From Siphonodentalium dalli (Eukaryota > Mollusca > Scaphopoda > Gadilida > Siphonodentaliidae): 64,000 nt of DNA. Location: the NCBI GenBank assembly GCA_032622095.1, contig CP136066.1:192500816-192564815 (forward strand), written 5' to 3'. Positions 46,020 to 59,269 of the stretch are shown piece after piece. A model generated the notes under the pieces. That model was not told where the DNA came from, did not search any database, and saw nothing but the letters and a program-made list of their open reading frames with translations. A program made the translations under genes and the position numbers. The first letter of the stretch is position 1, and each line of letters begins with the position of its first letter.

Positions 46020-47905
46020 TCGCCAGAGTCGTTATTTCGTGGGAATCTGGATTCAGAATCCGAATCCGATTACGGGGGCGCGACTAATTCCCGATTCTAG
46101 GTCAGATTTTGAAAACCACGTGGTCTCCGATACTATGTTTAATGTTCTCCCAGCGTCAAACATGGCTCATTGTTTGACACAAGTACCGTATCATTGTATC
46201 TTATATTTATAATGTTCATGTTTGTTGTGAAAGTCATGCTTTTCTTCTATGTGTATATACATGGCACCCAATTGGCTGCCAATCCGGCTTAATCGCATCT
46301 TTTTTTCAAGTTAAAGTGTGTTTGTTGATGAGGGCAAGAATTTCTAACAGCTCTAGATCTCCTGAATCAAATTCCGAAGACGTTGTGGAGAACACACGAA
46401 ACTTGTCAGTTGTACAGGGACATGGCGACAGGGGTTTGTTGGGGTGTCTCGAACTTTGGTACAATTTTCTTAGCTGTACAGTCATTCATACGTGAGGAAA
46501 ATCAGGATTCTTTTGACTAACTATTCCAAATAATGATACGTACAAGCCAGCAACACGCAACAAACAAACCCGATTTTAAACAAATACATATACAAACTTA
46601 TGACTAACCCGGGGGAGGGGGTGACCGGTGATCTGTATATATGTTCAACTTGTTTTGGTAGTCATGTTGCTTTGCCATTACAAATTATTATTTTTCAGTG
46701 TAATAACAGATATGAGAGGGGGTACCCTTAAGTGAGTCAGCACTTGTCATCCAATCCCATTGTCTGTATAAACAAATGTATGTGTTATATATCGTGTGTT
46801 ATCTAAATTTGACAGTAAAAGTTGGTAATTTTCCAATCTTAGGGTGTGTCAGGTTTGATATTTCCAAGGGGGTTGAAATGGAATTCTGCGAACCTGTGAG
46901 TTTGATGTTTAGTTCAAGGGGGTGCAGTTGGCCGGAAATTTGATGGAGCACTCCCATGTGAAACCTCTAGCCACGTCCCCAGAACTTGTATGTGTGGGTA
47001 CTTAATCAATAATTTGACTGACATTTCCACTATATAGTCCTGAGATCCTAGAATAAGCTTTACATTTTGTTTGTGCGATTGGGAGATGCAGTTCACGTGC
47101 ACGTTCACAACTGTGGCTTCGCGGGAAAAGCTTTATTTTCCAACTAATTTACAGCACATTGGCCAAACAATGCCTGTGTTTCTGCACTATACAGAGACTA
47201 TTGTGCAAAACCACTGCATTTAACGAAACAAAACATTTTAAATATGAAATTTCTATAAGACTTGATAGTACATACGTGTATCTGATAATCCATCGATATC
47301 ATATAATCATACTATTTCTTGAATAAGAAGGAACAAATAATAACGAACAAAGCAGAAGACATATCCATGCAGGTTCACGTGAATTCGGTCAATGGTGACG
47401 TATCCGCCGAATTTGAAATCGACATGCGTTCGGGCGGTATTTTATGGATGGAATTATGAAATGAACATGATGGAAGTGACAATGAAATAAATTTAAAATG
47501 ATTTGCTTCGCCACAGCGTTACTATCAATAACATTATTATTTGGCTAATTTCAGTAATATTCTCCCAGTTTACACTCGATAGCACAAATTTGTCTCCGCA
47601 TTTAAAATTATTTGATATAGATCGTTTACATTCTGCAAATAATTTGTACACAAGGGACGGATTCTTATGTTTTATTGTGTTTTTAAACTCCGAGGTGGCG
47701 AAATCTCGGTTTGTTTACATTACGAACGTTTGAGTCCGTAATCGGAATCAGAACCTGAATCTGGATTACGACGAAATAACGATTGATTATGATTACGGTC
47801 TGTTCGTTTACTTATTCTGGTCTGTTCGTTTACCGAACCACGTCGTACGGTGACTAATCCGTAATCTGAATCCAGATTATCCACCAAATAACGACTCAGG
47901 AGGCT
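46020..47905. mobile_element. Candidate TIR-bounded element, 1.9 kb
   Basis: GTCGTTATTTCGTGGGAATC with TGGATTCAGAATCCGAAT at 46027 is mirrored by CTGAATCCAGATTATCCACC with AAATAACGAC near 47860-47900. An additional copy in the right orientation lies at 47738-47790 (GTAATCGGAATCAGAACCTG, GGATTACGACGAAATAACG). A minus-strand frame of 64 codons at 46914-47108 is unidentified. Confidence 0.45.
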
Positions 47906-48129
47906 CGTTGTTCAATCGATGTTGTTTATTTTATGCAAACTTATACTTTTTTCAATGTTGTTCATGTTTGGATTAATATTCCCATTGGCGGAAATAAAAC
48001 AAAACCGAAAACTAAATTATTGTTTTTTACAAACGGCTTTGGGGGGGGGGGGTGTAGGGAAATCCGTAAACCAAGAAATAAAAATAAAATGTCTAATCAT
48101 GTATGTAAGTTACTCAGCATATAGTATTC

Positions 48130-48415
48130 AGTTCCGTTTGTTAACCCTATGTTATATATCTTCAGATTTACTACTCTTTCGTGACGGGAGCTGTTCCTGT
48201 GCATTATATTATATATGCGAGTCTCCCATAGGGATCCTCGCATAAAAATAAGAAAATGCACTGACTTACAATGTCAATGTAAATATTGTTAGGCCAATGG
48301 GTTCTCTTATATATGCTGGGATCCCTATGAGAGACTCGCAGATATATATAAGAGAATGCATTGGCTCAGGGTTTTCGCAAAATTTCAGGAAGCTCCAGTC
48401 ATGGAAGGATTAAAC
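48130..48415. mobile_element. Copy 8 of the two-hairpin family: divergent, with changed loop-proximal stem
   Basis: Left hairpin about 48203-48262: GCGAG-TC-TCCC-ATA-GGGA-TC-CTCGC, where the common form has GCGAG-T-CGACC-ATA-GGTCG-C-CTCGC. Right hairpin about 48297-48364. Outer sequences GTGACGGGAGCTGTTCCTG and, inverted, CTGGAGCTTCCTGAAATT resemble copy 3. The linker is only about 30 bp. Confidence 0.75.
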
Positions 48416-48639
48416 TGACATTGCTCATTCGAACTTCAAAATTTGTTCTACGTAATATGGAAGGAGTTATACGATAGGTTGATAAATACACGATATATTG
48501 ATATTCATATGTTCTGAAAAATAATTGCCATGGCCACTGATGGCCACAGCAATTTTCCAGCTGTTTTCAAGTTTTGCACAGAAGTGAAACAAACGCGTTT
48601 TATATTTCTACCATATATCAGGAACACACGGCACAATCG

Positions 48640-50205
48640 TTTTGACTATTCTACGACCAATTTCACGATTCTGCGGCTTGACAACCACGGTGCTACGGCA
48701 GTTTAACGATTCTACGACCTTATTATACGTGATCTTGCATGTTAAACTTAGATACAGGAGCTTTTTACTGAATTGGGACGACAAAAGTGGGCTTCTTCAT
48801 GTTTCCATTGTATAGAGTAGACTTTGCAGGTCCACCAGGTTGACTCACAGAATACTTACGTGGCTGAGATGTATACATAAAATGAGTCACAATCGGCTCG
48901 GTCAAATCGGGACCATCAGATCAAACCATGAACCGATCGCTAAACGTCATTTCTATGGCTACAAGGGGACAATAACAGTGCGAAAATTAACATCCAACGT
49001 TAGCTTTGATAAGCATAAATGTAGGATTTGTCAAATTCGTACATCAATTGGCACAATATTCGATTAAACTTACACAGAAATGCAGTAACGATGTCAACTA
49101 TTTGGCAACGCCCCGGGTTCGGCCATGACAACGACGATTGTACGACTCGTTGAACGGTAATTTTCATTTGTATCGACGTATCTGACACTGATCGGGTAGC
49201 TTAGTTCTGCATTAATCCCATGTATGCTGCATCAATAATGTTATATATAGGCACCGTGCCTTCGTTGAAATGAACATATCATGGATTCAATGCAGTAATG
49301 TGTATATACTGATCCCCACATGTGATACCATAGAGACCAAGTCACATAAGAGATGTCCACCTGTCACTAAACCAGCATTCTGACATTTCAACATGACCAA
49401 ATGCACAACTTACCTGAACATCTTCCCTCTTTGTGAACCCAGTGGTTTTGTAATTTTTGAAAGGTGACTTGTTCATTCTAAAATGCCACCACTCGCCATA
49501 ACACGAGTTATAAGCTATTTTAGTCACATTCTGATTCGCAGGTTGGCCCTACACATAAAGATATTGACCGTCGAGTTACTTTTATAAAGGTGTTTGTCGG
49601 AAAGTATTAGCGAAAATTCTTCGAAAGAGGAGTTGGGTGTGGGCACCTGAAACTGAAAATAATAAGCAACATTTTTTAAAAAGATTAAAATGGGATGGAT
49701 ACCAGAAAACATGCAGTAAAAACGTATAAAAAAAAAATTAAATAGTAGAACACTTGGTTGGTGTGTCCCGAAAAAGGCAAAATTAAAAATAATAACCTAT
49801 ACGCATTTGGATGTATGCCCCCCCCCCTGGTTCGGACGCCAATTTGCCGGTATATTATTAACATGGGGTGTTTTGGTGGGTAATATATGTATTGTGGTAG
49901 ACATGACCGGTGTGCATACTACAAATGAGTTTACAAATTTACATCGTGGGAAGTTGAGAGTGGAAATAAATGTCATAGAAATCTCATATCTAGAGGCAAA
50001 TCTTTACTGTGCGAAGGAATTATATTTTAGACAACTACATTTTAATCACAAATAAATAAATTATTATAGAATATCCTTTTCTGTCGAAAATCGACCCTAT
50101 ACCGGTTATATATTTACCTGTTAAAAGGCTTACGTTAAAGGGGTACTGCACGTTATTTTCAACAAATTCCCGGAAATAACAACGATCTAGTATCGATAAT
50201 AATTA
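48640..50205. repeat. Inverted duplication, arm 1
   Basis: Matches, in reverse complement, 52515-54110 over its whole length. Landmarks: CACGATTCTGCGGCTTGACA, GTCCACCAGGTTGACTCAC, CAATCGGCTCGGTCAAATC, TACAAGGGGACAATAACAGT, CATGACAACGACGATTGT, CCCCACATGTGATACCATAG, and at the far end GTACTGCACGTTATTTTCAA. Divergence by eye is roughly 10-20%. Confidence 0.85.
49414..49548 (-). other. Exon-like ORF of uncertain status inside arm 1
   Basis: A 45-codon open frame lies between an acceptor-like TTATGTGTAG and a strong donor GTTCAG/GTAAGT, both phase 0 (GQPANQNVTKIAYNSCYGEW ... TTGFTKREDVQ). It could follow gene B exon 1, which also ends in phase 0, but it cannot precede exon 3 (phase 1) and its position after the 59270-59309 exon would break the frame. 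The corresponding segment in arm 2 (53180-53325) has stops. Most likely chance or a relic carried by the repeat; an alternative terminal exon is possible. Confidence 0.25.
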
Positions 50206-50228
50206 TATAGAAAAAAACATTTGATCAT

Positions 50229-50935
50229 GACAGGTGGACATCTCTTATGTGACTTGGTCTCTATGGTATCACATGTGGGGATCAGTATAGACACAGTACT
50301 GCATTTAATCCATGATCTGTTACTTACAACGAAGGCACGGTGCCTAACATTATTGATGCAGCATACATGGGCTTAATGCAGAACTAAGCTGCCCGATCAG
50401 TGTCAGATACGTCGTATACAAATGAAAATTACCGTTCAACGAGTCGCACAATCGTCGTTGTCATGGTCGAACCCGGGGCGTTGCCAAATAGTTGACATTG
50501 TTACTGCATTTCTGTGTGAGTTTAATCGAATATTGCGTCAAATCCTACATTAATGCTTATCAAAGCTTGTACGTTGGGTGTTAATTTTCGCACTGTTATT
50601 GTCCCCTTGTAGCCCAAGAAATGACTTTTAGCGATCAGTTCGTGGTTTGATCTGATGGTCCCGATTTGACCGAGCCGATTGTGACTCATTTTGTGTATAC
50701 ATCTCAGCCACGTATGTATTCCGTGAGTCAACCTGGTGGACCTGCAAAGTCTACTCTATACAATGAAAACAAGAAGAAGCCCACTTTTGTCGTCCAAATT
50801 CAGTAAAAAGCTCCTGTATCTAAGTTTGTCTTAAAATATCACGTATAATAAGGTCGTAGAATCATTAAACTGCCGTAGCACCGTGGTTGTCAAGCCGCAG
50901 AATCGTGAAATTGCTGGTAGAAAACACTTGTGCCG
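50229..50935. repeat. Inverted duplication, partial third copy
   Basis: Reverse complement of 48650-49360, same orientation as 53362-54107. Adjacent to arm 1, so 48640-50935 is itself a large imperfect palindrome with an about 870-bp centre. Confidence 0.85.
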
Positions 50936-51335
50936 TGTGAGGAATAGACTAACAAGGAACACTCCTTTTTATTCCATTGCAAAGAAACAGAATTTCCTAA
51001 TTCGATTACTTTAATTAGTCTTCCCATGGCACAATGAGTCCGTATACAAGAATATATAGCGTAGTTATCGACCTTTATGTGTTTTTTTCCTGTAAGGACC
51101 GGGCGGCGATGTACGAAACAAAAGCGAGCATAATTTGGACCGCATACCGCCAAGAGGATTTAAATGCTCATCATAGATTCGTATATGATAATTACAATTT
51201 ATGATGGGTTACATAAATTATTTACACTAATTACAAATTGTCAATAAACTTTCTCGTCACGCAAATTCTGAATCATTGTCACATTGAATATTTGATCATG
51301 GTTACTGCATGTCGAACATTACCGAACACGGTGCC

Positions 51336-51440
51336 TTCATCACACGGCACAATCGTTTCGACGATTCTACGACCAATTCCACGATTCTGCGGCTTGACAA
51401 CCACGGTGCTACGGCAGTTTAACGATTCTGCGACCAGGCT
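51336..51440. repeat. Fragment of the same duplicated family
   Basis: CACGGCACAATCGTTTCGAC, ACGACCAATTCCACGATTCT and GCGGCTTGACAACCACGGTG match the end of arm 1 (48640-48725). Another scrap (CATGACAACGACGATTGT type) is at about 51745-51770. Confidence 0.75.
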
Positions 51441-51942
51441 GATGCGATAAACACGAAAAACGTTAAGAAATGAATAATTCCAGAAATACGGACATATATG
51501 TACCATATATTATATATTTCTATTAGGTACGGCGATCTTTGATTCGATAATCTGTAAAGAGTTCAGCACTAGACAGTTAGCACAACAATACATAATCTTT
51601 GACACAAATAGACCGGTAGTTTTGGGTTTACACACACCACTGTGTGAAATTCGTCTTTAGAGTTGAGAAAATATATATAATGTCCAATAAAATTGAGTGG
51701 AAACCGGGGGTATCATCGCACTCAATTGACAACGCCGAGTAGTCAACTATGACAACGACGATTGTGCGACCAGCAATTGAAATTTCATTAACTTGTGCTC
51801 ACGAGAAGTCGTTTTCTAATGAATGACATGCTCATTAGACATGAATACGCATATGAGTCACGCGACCTCAAGGCTACGAGATTAAGACTCTTTTATTTGG
51901 AACAAGCTGAGGAAAATAAAGTGATGTCGAATCGTATATTGC

Positions 51943-51952
51943 TATCTCTCTC

Positions 51953-51999
<47 letters not shown>

Positions 52000-52014
52000 C
52001 TCTCTCTCTCTCTC

Positions 52015-52058
<44 letters not shown>
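51943..52058. repeat. (TC)n microsatellite with a (TA) interruption
   Basis: About 115 bp of almost pure TCTCTC with a TATATATATA stretch at the middle. The + strand frame of LSLSLSL over it is an artefact. Confidence 0.95.
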
Positions 52059-52514
52059 CATTTTAAATGTGTCTTTTCATGTCGGTGTTGGTTCCTATTG
52101 TCTATTTGAAACTCTGTTGAATACAAAGTATAATGTTACTGATGAAGATTAGCCGGAATGCGAAAATACAAATTAGTGTTGTCGGGTAAGTTTTGTACAG
52201 TTTTCAAGAAAATGTATCAAATAAAATTCATACTCTATGCATAATAGTCCAACATACTCATTTATAGTCACTAGTCAGAGATTGGCTTGAGTTTACAGCC
52301 CGTATCAACATATATTTTACACGATCATGTGTGCCACGCGTTGCCCAGTCCACTATCCGTAAATTAATTTGATTACGTCTTGTACACGGAAATTCGTAAT
52401 CCAACATTAAATTAAATTTATATCAAATTACTAACTTTAATTTTAAGATAACCTATTAACCTGAACGTTTACATAAAACATCTTCAACTGAACGTAGGCC
52501 TACTTATTTTCCTA

Positions 52515-54110
52515 TATATTATCGATATTAGATCGTTGTTATTACCGGGAATTTATTGAAAATAACGTACAGTACCCATTTAACGTACCGTAATCATTTT
52601 AACAATTAAATCTATAACCAGTGAAAATGATATTCTATAATGATTTATTTATTTGTGATTGAAATCTAGTTATCTAAAATATAATTCCTTTGCGCAGTTA
52701 AGATTTGCCTCCAGATAAGATATGACATTCTATGACATTTATTTCCATTCAACTTCCCACGATCTTAATTCTTACCTCATTTGAAGTATGCACACACCAG
52801 TCAGGTTTACCCAATTAAAAATACTACCGCAACAAAACACCCTATGTTAATAATATACCGACAAATTGGCGTCTGAACCGGGTGATCGGGGGTGGGGTCA
52901 TAAATCAGACGTATCCATATAGGTTATTTGTCTTATTTTGGCCACTTTCGGGACCCACCAACCCAGTGTTCTACTAGTTTATGTATGTATACGTTTTTGC
53001 TGCAATTTTTCTGGTGTCCATCCCTTTTATTTTTTTAAAGTGTTGCTCATTATTTTCAGTTTCAGATAACCACACCGTTTTTTTCTTTCGAAGAATTTTA
53101 ACTAATACTTTCATACAAATACCTTTATAAAAGTAACTAAAACGGTCAATCATTTTTCGAGGACATCTTTATATGTAGGGCCTACCTGCTAATCAGAATA
53201 TGACTAAAACAACTCATGTTATGGCAGGCTAAGTGGTGGCATTTTCGAATGAACAAGTCAACTTTACAAAAAATATAAAACCGCTGGGTGCACTAAGAAG
53301 GGAAATGTTCAGGTACATGTAAGTTGGGCATTTTGTCATGTTCTAATCTAAGAATGCTCGTTTAGCGACAAATCTCTTATGTGATTTGGTCTCTATATCT
53401 TCACATGTGGGGATCAGTAAATACACAGTACATCTACATCTACTTGGTACTCCATCGCCCTCAATGTGCTGAGGATTATGTCGAGGACATGTGCATTGTA
53501 CAACGAAGGCACAGTTCCAAACATTGTTGAAGCTGCCCGATCAGTGACAGATATGTCGTATACAAATGAAAATTACCGTTCACTGTAGTCGCACAATCAT
53601 CGTTGTCATGGTCGAAGCGGGGCGTTGTCAAATAGTTGACATTGTTACTGCATTTCTGTGTTTAGTTTAATCGAATATTGGGTCAACAGAGGTACGAATT
53701 TGACAAATAATACATTTATGCTTATCAAAGCTTACGTTGGATGTTAATTTTCGCACTGTTGGTGTCCCCTTGTAGCCCAAGAAATGACTTTTTGCGATCG
53801 GTTCGCGGTTTGATTTGATTATCCAGATTTGACCGAGCCGATTGTGACTCATTTTATGTATAGATCTCATCTTCGTATGAATTCCGTGAGTCAACCTGGT
53901 GGACCTGCAAAGTCTACTCTACACAACGAATACAAGAAGAAGCCCACTGTTATCGTCCCAATTCAGTAAAAAGCCCCTTTATCTAAGTTTGACATAAAAT
54001 ATCACATATAATAAGGTCGCAGAATCGTTAAACTGCCGTAGCACCGTGGTTGTCAAGCCGCAGAATCGTGGAATTGGTCGTAGAATCGTGGAAACCATTG
54101 TGCCGTGTGT
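52515..54110. repeat. Inverted duplication, arm 2
   Basis: Reverse complement of arm 1. Includes the degenerate counterpart of the exon-like ORF near 53180-53325. At its outer end (54108-54190) TTCATGCGG-GGGGGGTATCGATCGAT occurs twice, 60 bp apart. Confidence 0.85.
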
Positions 54111-54774
54111 TCATGCGGAGGGGGGTATCGATCGATCGGTGTCCCACCAAACACGGTGCCTTCATGCGGGGGGGGGGGGTATCGATCGATATGTGTCACA
54201 CGTATCACAGTTTCTATGTCACAGTACGTGTGATGATGAAGTATAATGGTGATAATATAGTTACTGTGGTACCAGCATGGTGGTACAGTGTATAAAGTGG
54301 GGTATGTCGCCTCTGAAAAACGCTCTTTTTTGTTCCATGCCGTGCAAATTGCTGGTTTTGTTTTTTGTTTGGTACCCAAATATCGTGTTCAAAGTTGTAT
54401 TTGTATTACTTCAATGCGTCTTTCTGAACATATAATGCTCGTAGAAAGGTAGTTCAAGTATTTATCGACCTAATTCGATATCGGGGAAAATTCAAAATCG
54501 ATTATTACCAGGTGTATTTGAAGCGCAAACTACCATGTGGCTTTAAACCTTCACGTCTTGCAGGCGAGGAAAGGCATTTTGAAACTTTGAAAATTCACAA
54601 GAATATTGTACGGTTAATACCAAACAAAACACTCCTATAGATACTCTGGTAGTTCCTGGTGAATTTCTATCTGTTTATATAATTTTTCTCACATCATTAA
54701 TGTGCCTTGATATCAACTATTTCCGAAACAATCTGGAAAAATCATCTCTCGTATCGTTAACATGTGAACATTGC

Positions 54775-57700
54775 TGAATATATTAATAGTAATGCAGTGC
54801 GCTATTAATGGTGAACATTGCTGATTAATACGAATAGTAATGCAGTGCGCTATTAATGGTGAACATTGCTGATTAATACCAATAGTAATGCAGTGCGCTA
54901 TTAATGGTGAACATTGCTAAGTAATATGGTAATAAAATTAGTAATGCAGTGTTTATGGTGATCATTGCTGATTAATATTAATAGTAATGCAGTGTTAATG
55001 GTGAACATTGCAGATTAATATTAATAATAATGCAGTGCGCTAACTTATTATCAATGGTTAACAATGCTGATTAATATTAATAGTAATGCTGTGCGCCATG
55101 TGAACATTGCTGATTAATATTAATAGTAATGCATTTGTTAATGTTGAACATTGCTAATTAATATGGTAATAACATTAGTAATGCAGTGTTTATGGTGAAC
55201 ATTGCTGATTACTATTAATAGTAATGCGTGTTAATGGTGAACATTGCAGATTAATATTAATAGTAATGTAGTGTGCTACCTTATTATCAATGCTTAACAT
55301 TGCAGATTAATATTAATAGTAATGTAGTGTGCTAACTTATTATCAATGGTTAACATTGCTGATTAATATTAATAGTATAATGCTGTGCGGCATGTGAACA
55401 TTGTTGATTAATATTAATAGTAATGCATTGTTAATGGTGAACATTGCTAATTAATATGGTAATAACATTAGTAATGCAGTGTTTATGGTGAACATTGTTG
55501 ATTAATATTAATAGTAATGTTGTGCGCCATGTGAACATTGCTGATTAATATTAATAGTAACGCATTTGTTAATGTTGAACATGGCTAATTAATATGGTAA
55601 TAACATTAGTAATGCAGTGTTTATGGTTAACATTGCTGATTAATATTAATAGTAATGCGTGTTAATGGTGAACATTGCAGATTAATATTAATAATAATGC
55701 AGTGCGCTAACTTATTATCAATGGTTAACATTGCTGATTAATATTAATAGTAATGCGTGTTAATGGTGAACATTGCTAACTAATATGGTAATAAAATTAG
55801 TAATGCAGTGTTTATGGTGAACATTGCTGATTAATATTAATAGTAATGCAGTGTTAATGGTGAACATTGCAGATTAATATTAATAATAATGCAGTGCGCT
55901 AACTTATTATCAATGGTTAACAATGCTGATTAATATTAATAGTAATGCTGTACGCCATGTGAACATTGCTGATTAATATTAATAGTAATGCATTTGTTAA
56001 TGTTGAACATTGCTAATTAATATGGTAATAACATTAGTAATGCAGTGTTTATGGTGAACATTGCTGATTACTATTAATAGTAATGCGTGTTAATGGTGAA
56101 CATTGCAGATTAATATTAATAGTAATGTAGTGTGCTAACTTATTATCAATGCTTAACATTGCAGATTAATATTAATAGTAATGTAGTGTGCTAACTTATT
56201 ATCAATGCTTAACATTGCAGATTAATATTAATAGTAATGTAGTGTGCTAACTTATTGTCAATGGTTAACATTGCTGATTAATATTAATAGTATAATGCTG
56301 TGCGCCATATGAACATTGTTGATTAATATTAATAGTAATGCATTGTTATTGGTGAACATTGCTAATTAATATGGTAATAACAATAGTAATTCAGTGTTTA
56401 TGGTGAACATTGTTGATTAATATTAATAGTAATGTTGTGCGCCATGTGAACATTGCTGATTAATATTAATAGTAACGCATTTGTTAATGTTGAACATTGC
56501 TAATTAATATGGTAATAACATTAGTAATGCAGTGTTTATGGTGAACATTGCTGATTACTATTAATAGTAATGCGTGTTAATGGTGAACATTGCAGATTAA
56601 TATTAATAGTAATGTAGTGTGCTAACTTATTATCAATGGTTAACATTGCTGATTAATATTAATAGTAATGCGTGTTAATGGTGAACATTGCTAATTAATA
56701 TGGTAATAACATTAGTAATGCAGTGTTTATGGTGAACATTGCTGATTACTATTAATGTAATGCGTGTTAATGGTGAACATTGCAGAATAATATTAATAGT
56801 AATGAAGTGCGCTAACTTATTATCAATGGTTAACATTGCTGATTAATATTAATAGTAATGCTGTGCGCCATGTGAACATTGTTGATTAATATTAATAGTA
56901 ATGCTGTGCGCCATGTGAACATTGTTGATTAATATTAATAGTAATGCTGTGCGCCATGTGAACATTGCTGATTAATATTAATAGTAATGCATTGTTAATG
57001 GTGAACATTGGTAATTAATATGGTAATAACATTAGTAATGCAGTGTTTATGGTGAACATTGCTGATTACTATTAATGTAATGCGTGTTAATGGTGAACAT
57101 TGCAGATTAATATTAATAGTAATGAAGTGCGCTAACTTATTATCAATGGTTAACATTGCTGATTAATATTAATAGTAATGCTGTGCGCCATGTGAACATT
57201 GTTGATTAATATTAATAGTAATGCATTGTTAATGGTGAACATTGCTAATTAATATGGTAATAACATTAGTAATGCAGTGTTTATGGTGAACATTGTTGAT
57301 TAATATTAATAGTAATGCTGTGCGCCATGTGAACATTGCTGATTAATATTAATAGTAATGCATTTGTTAATGTTGAACATTGCTAATTAATATGGTAATA
57401 ACATTAGTAATGCAGTGTTTATGGTGAACATTGCTGATTAATATTAATAGTGATGCGTGTTAATGGTGAACATTGCAGATTAATATTAATAGTAATGTAG
57501 TGTGCTAACTTATTATCAATGCTTAACATTGCAGATTAATATTAATAGTAATGTAGTGTGCTAACTTATTATCAATCGTTAACATTGCTGATTAATATTA
57601 ATAGTATAATGCTGTGCGCCATGTGAACATTGTTGATTAATATTAATAGTAATGCATTGTTAATGGTGAACATTGCTAATTAATATGGTAATAACATTAG

Positions 57701-58935
57701 TAATGCAGTGTTTATGGTGAACATTGTTGATTAATATTAATAGTAATGTTGTGCGCCATGTGAACATTGCTGATTAATATTAATAGTAACGCATTTGTTA
57801 ATGTTGAACATTGCTAATTAATATGGTAATAACATTAGTAATGCAGTGTTTATGGTTAACATTGTTGATTAATATTAATAGTAATGCATTGTTAATGGTG
57901 AACATTGGTAATTAATATGATAATAAAATTAGTAATGCAGTGTTTATGGTGAACATTGCTGATTACTATTAATAGTAATACGTGTTAATGGTGAACATTG
58001 CAGATTAATATTAATAGTAATGAAGTGCGCTAACTTATTATCAATGGTTAACATTGCTGATTAATATTAATAGTTATGCTGTGCGCCATGTGAACATTGC
58101 TGATAATATTAATAGTAATGCATTGTTAATGGTGAACATTGCAAATTAATATGGTAATAAAATTAGTAATGCAGTGTTTATGGTGAACATTGCTGATTAC
58201 TATTAATAGTAATGCGTGTTAATGGTGAACATTGCGAATTAATATGGTAATAAAATTAGTAATGCAGTGTTTATTGTTAACATTGCTGATTAATATTAAT
58301 AGTAATGCTGTGGGCCATGTGAACATTGCTGATTAATATTGATAGTAATGCATTGTTAATGGTGAACATTGCTGAATAATATTAATAGTAATGCAGTGTT
58401 TATGGTGAACATTGCTGATTAATATTAATAGTAATGCTGTGCGCCATGTGAACATTGCTGATTAATATTAATAGTAATGCGTGTTAATGGTGAACATTGC
58501 TCATTAATATGGTAACAAAACTTAGTAATGCAGTGTTTATGGTGAACATTGCTGATTACTATTAATAGTAATGCGTGTTAATGGTGAACATTGCTAATTA
58601 ATATGTAATACAATTAGTAATGCAGTGTTTATGGTTAACATTGTTGATTAATATTAATAGTAATGCGTGTTAATGGTGAACATTGCTAATTAATATGGTC
58701 ATAAAATTAGTAATGCAGTGCTTATGGTGAACATTGTTGATTAATATTAATAGTAATGCGTGTTAATGGTGAACATTGCTAATTAATATGGTAATAAAAT
58801 TAGAAATGCAGTGTTTATGGTTAACATTGCTGATTAATATTAATAGTAATGCTGTGGGCCATGTGAACATTGCTGATTAATATTGATAGTAATGCATTGT
58901 TAATGGTGAACATTGCTGAATATTATTAATAGTAA
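54775..58935. repeat. AT-rich satellite, 4.1 kb, with higher-order periodicity of about 430 bp
   Basis: Built from 40-58 bp subunits containing GTGAACATTGCTGATTAATA, TTAATAGTAATGC and connectors such as GTGCGCTAACTTATTATCA, TGTGCGCCATGTGAACATTG or ATATGGTAATAACATTAGT. The connector CATTTGTTAATGTTGAACAT recurs at about 55132, 55562, 55991, 56478, 57361 and 57792, giving steps of 430, 429, 487, 883 and 431. Every subunit has the palindrome ATTAATATTAAT. It lies in gene B intron 2, about 330 bp from exon 2. Confidence 0.95.
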
Positions 58936-59269
58936 TTCAGTCCGATATTTCTATATGATCATTAGAAGGAGATAAATTATAAAACAGGATATATATTATT
59001 ACTTTTTGGGTTAGCCCATGCTCTGATTCTGGGGAAAGCCGAAAACATCCGCCATGTATACTATTATTTGGGTCTGTATTATTATTCAATTTGGGAAATT
59101 TTCCGCCCTGTGCTATTATTTTGTACTGAAATATTTGTTTGGATCCCGATTGTGGGACCCAAAATAGATTCGTCATATTAATAGCGATGATCGTTGGCGA
59201 ATATGCAATGTATATGGTAGCACTATATATACATATTTATAAATGAATCTCTCGTGGTTCTAGACTCAC

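Noticed and set aside
49414-49548. Use as a regular exon of gene B
   Set aside because: Phase 0 at both ends cannot be combined with the 59270-59309 exon and the phase-1 FReD exon, and the ORF lies in a repeat arm.
51795-52109. 104-codon frame with LSLSLSL
   Set aside because: Mostly a TC microsatellite.
54775-58935. CRISPR array or integron-like array
   Set aside because: Repeat and spacer are not distinguishable; subunits are all related, so this is a satellite in a eukaryotic genome.
58937-59176. 79-codon minus-strand frame
   Set aside because: No domain, no in-phase splice borders towards gene B.
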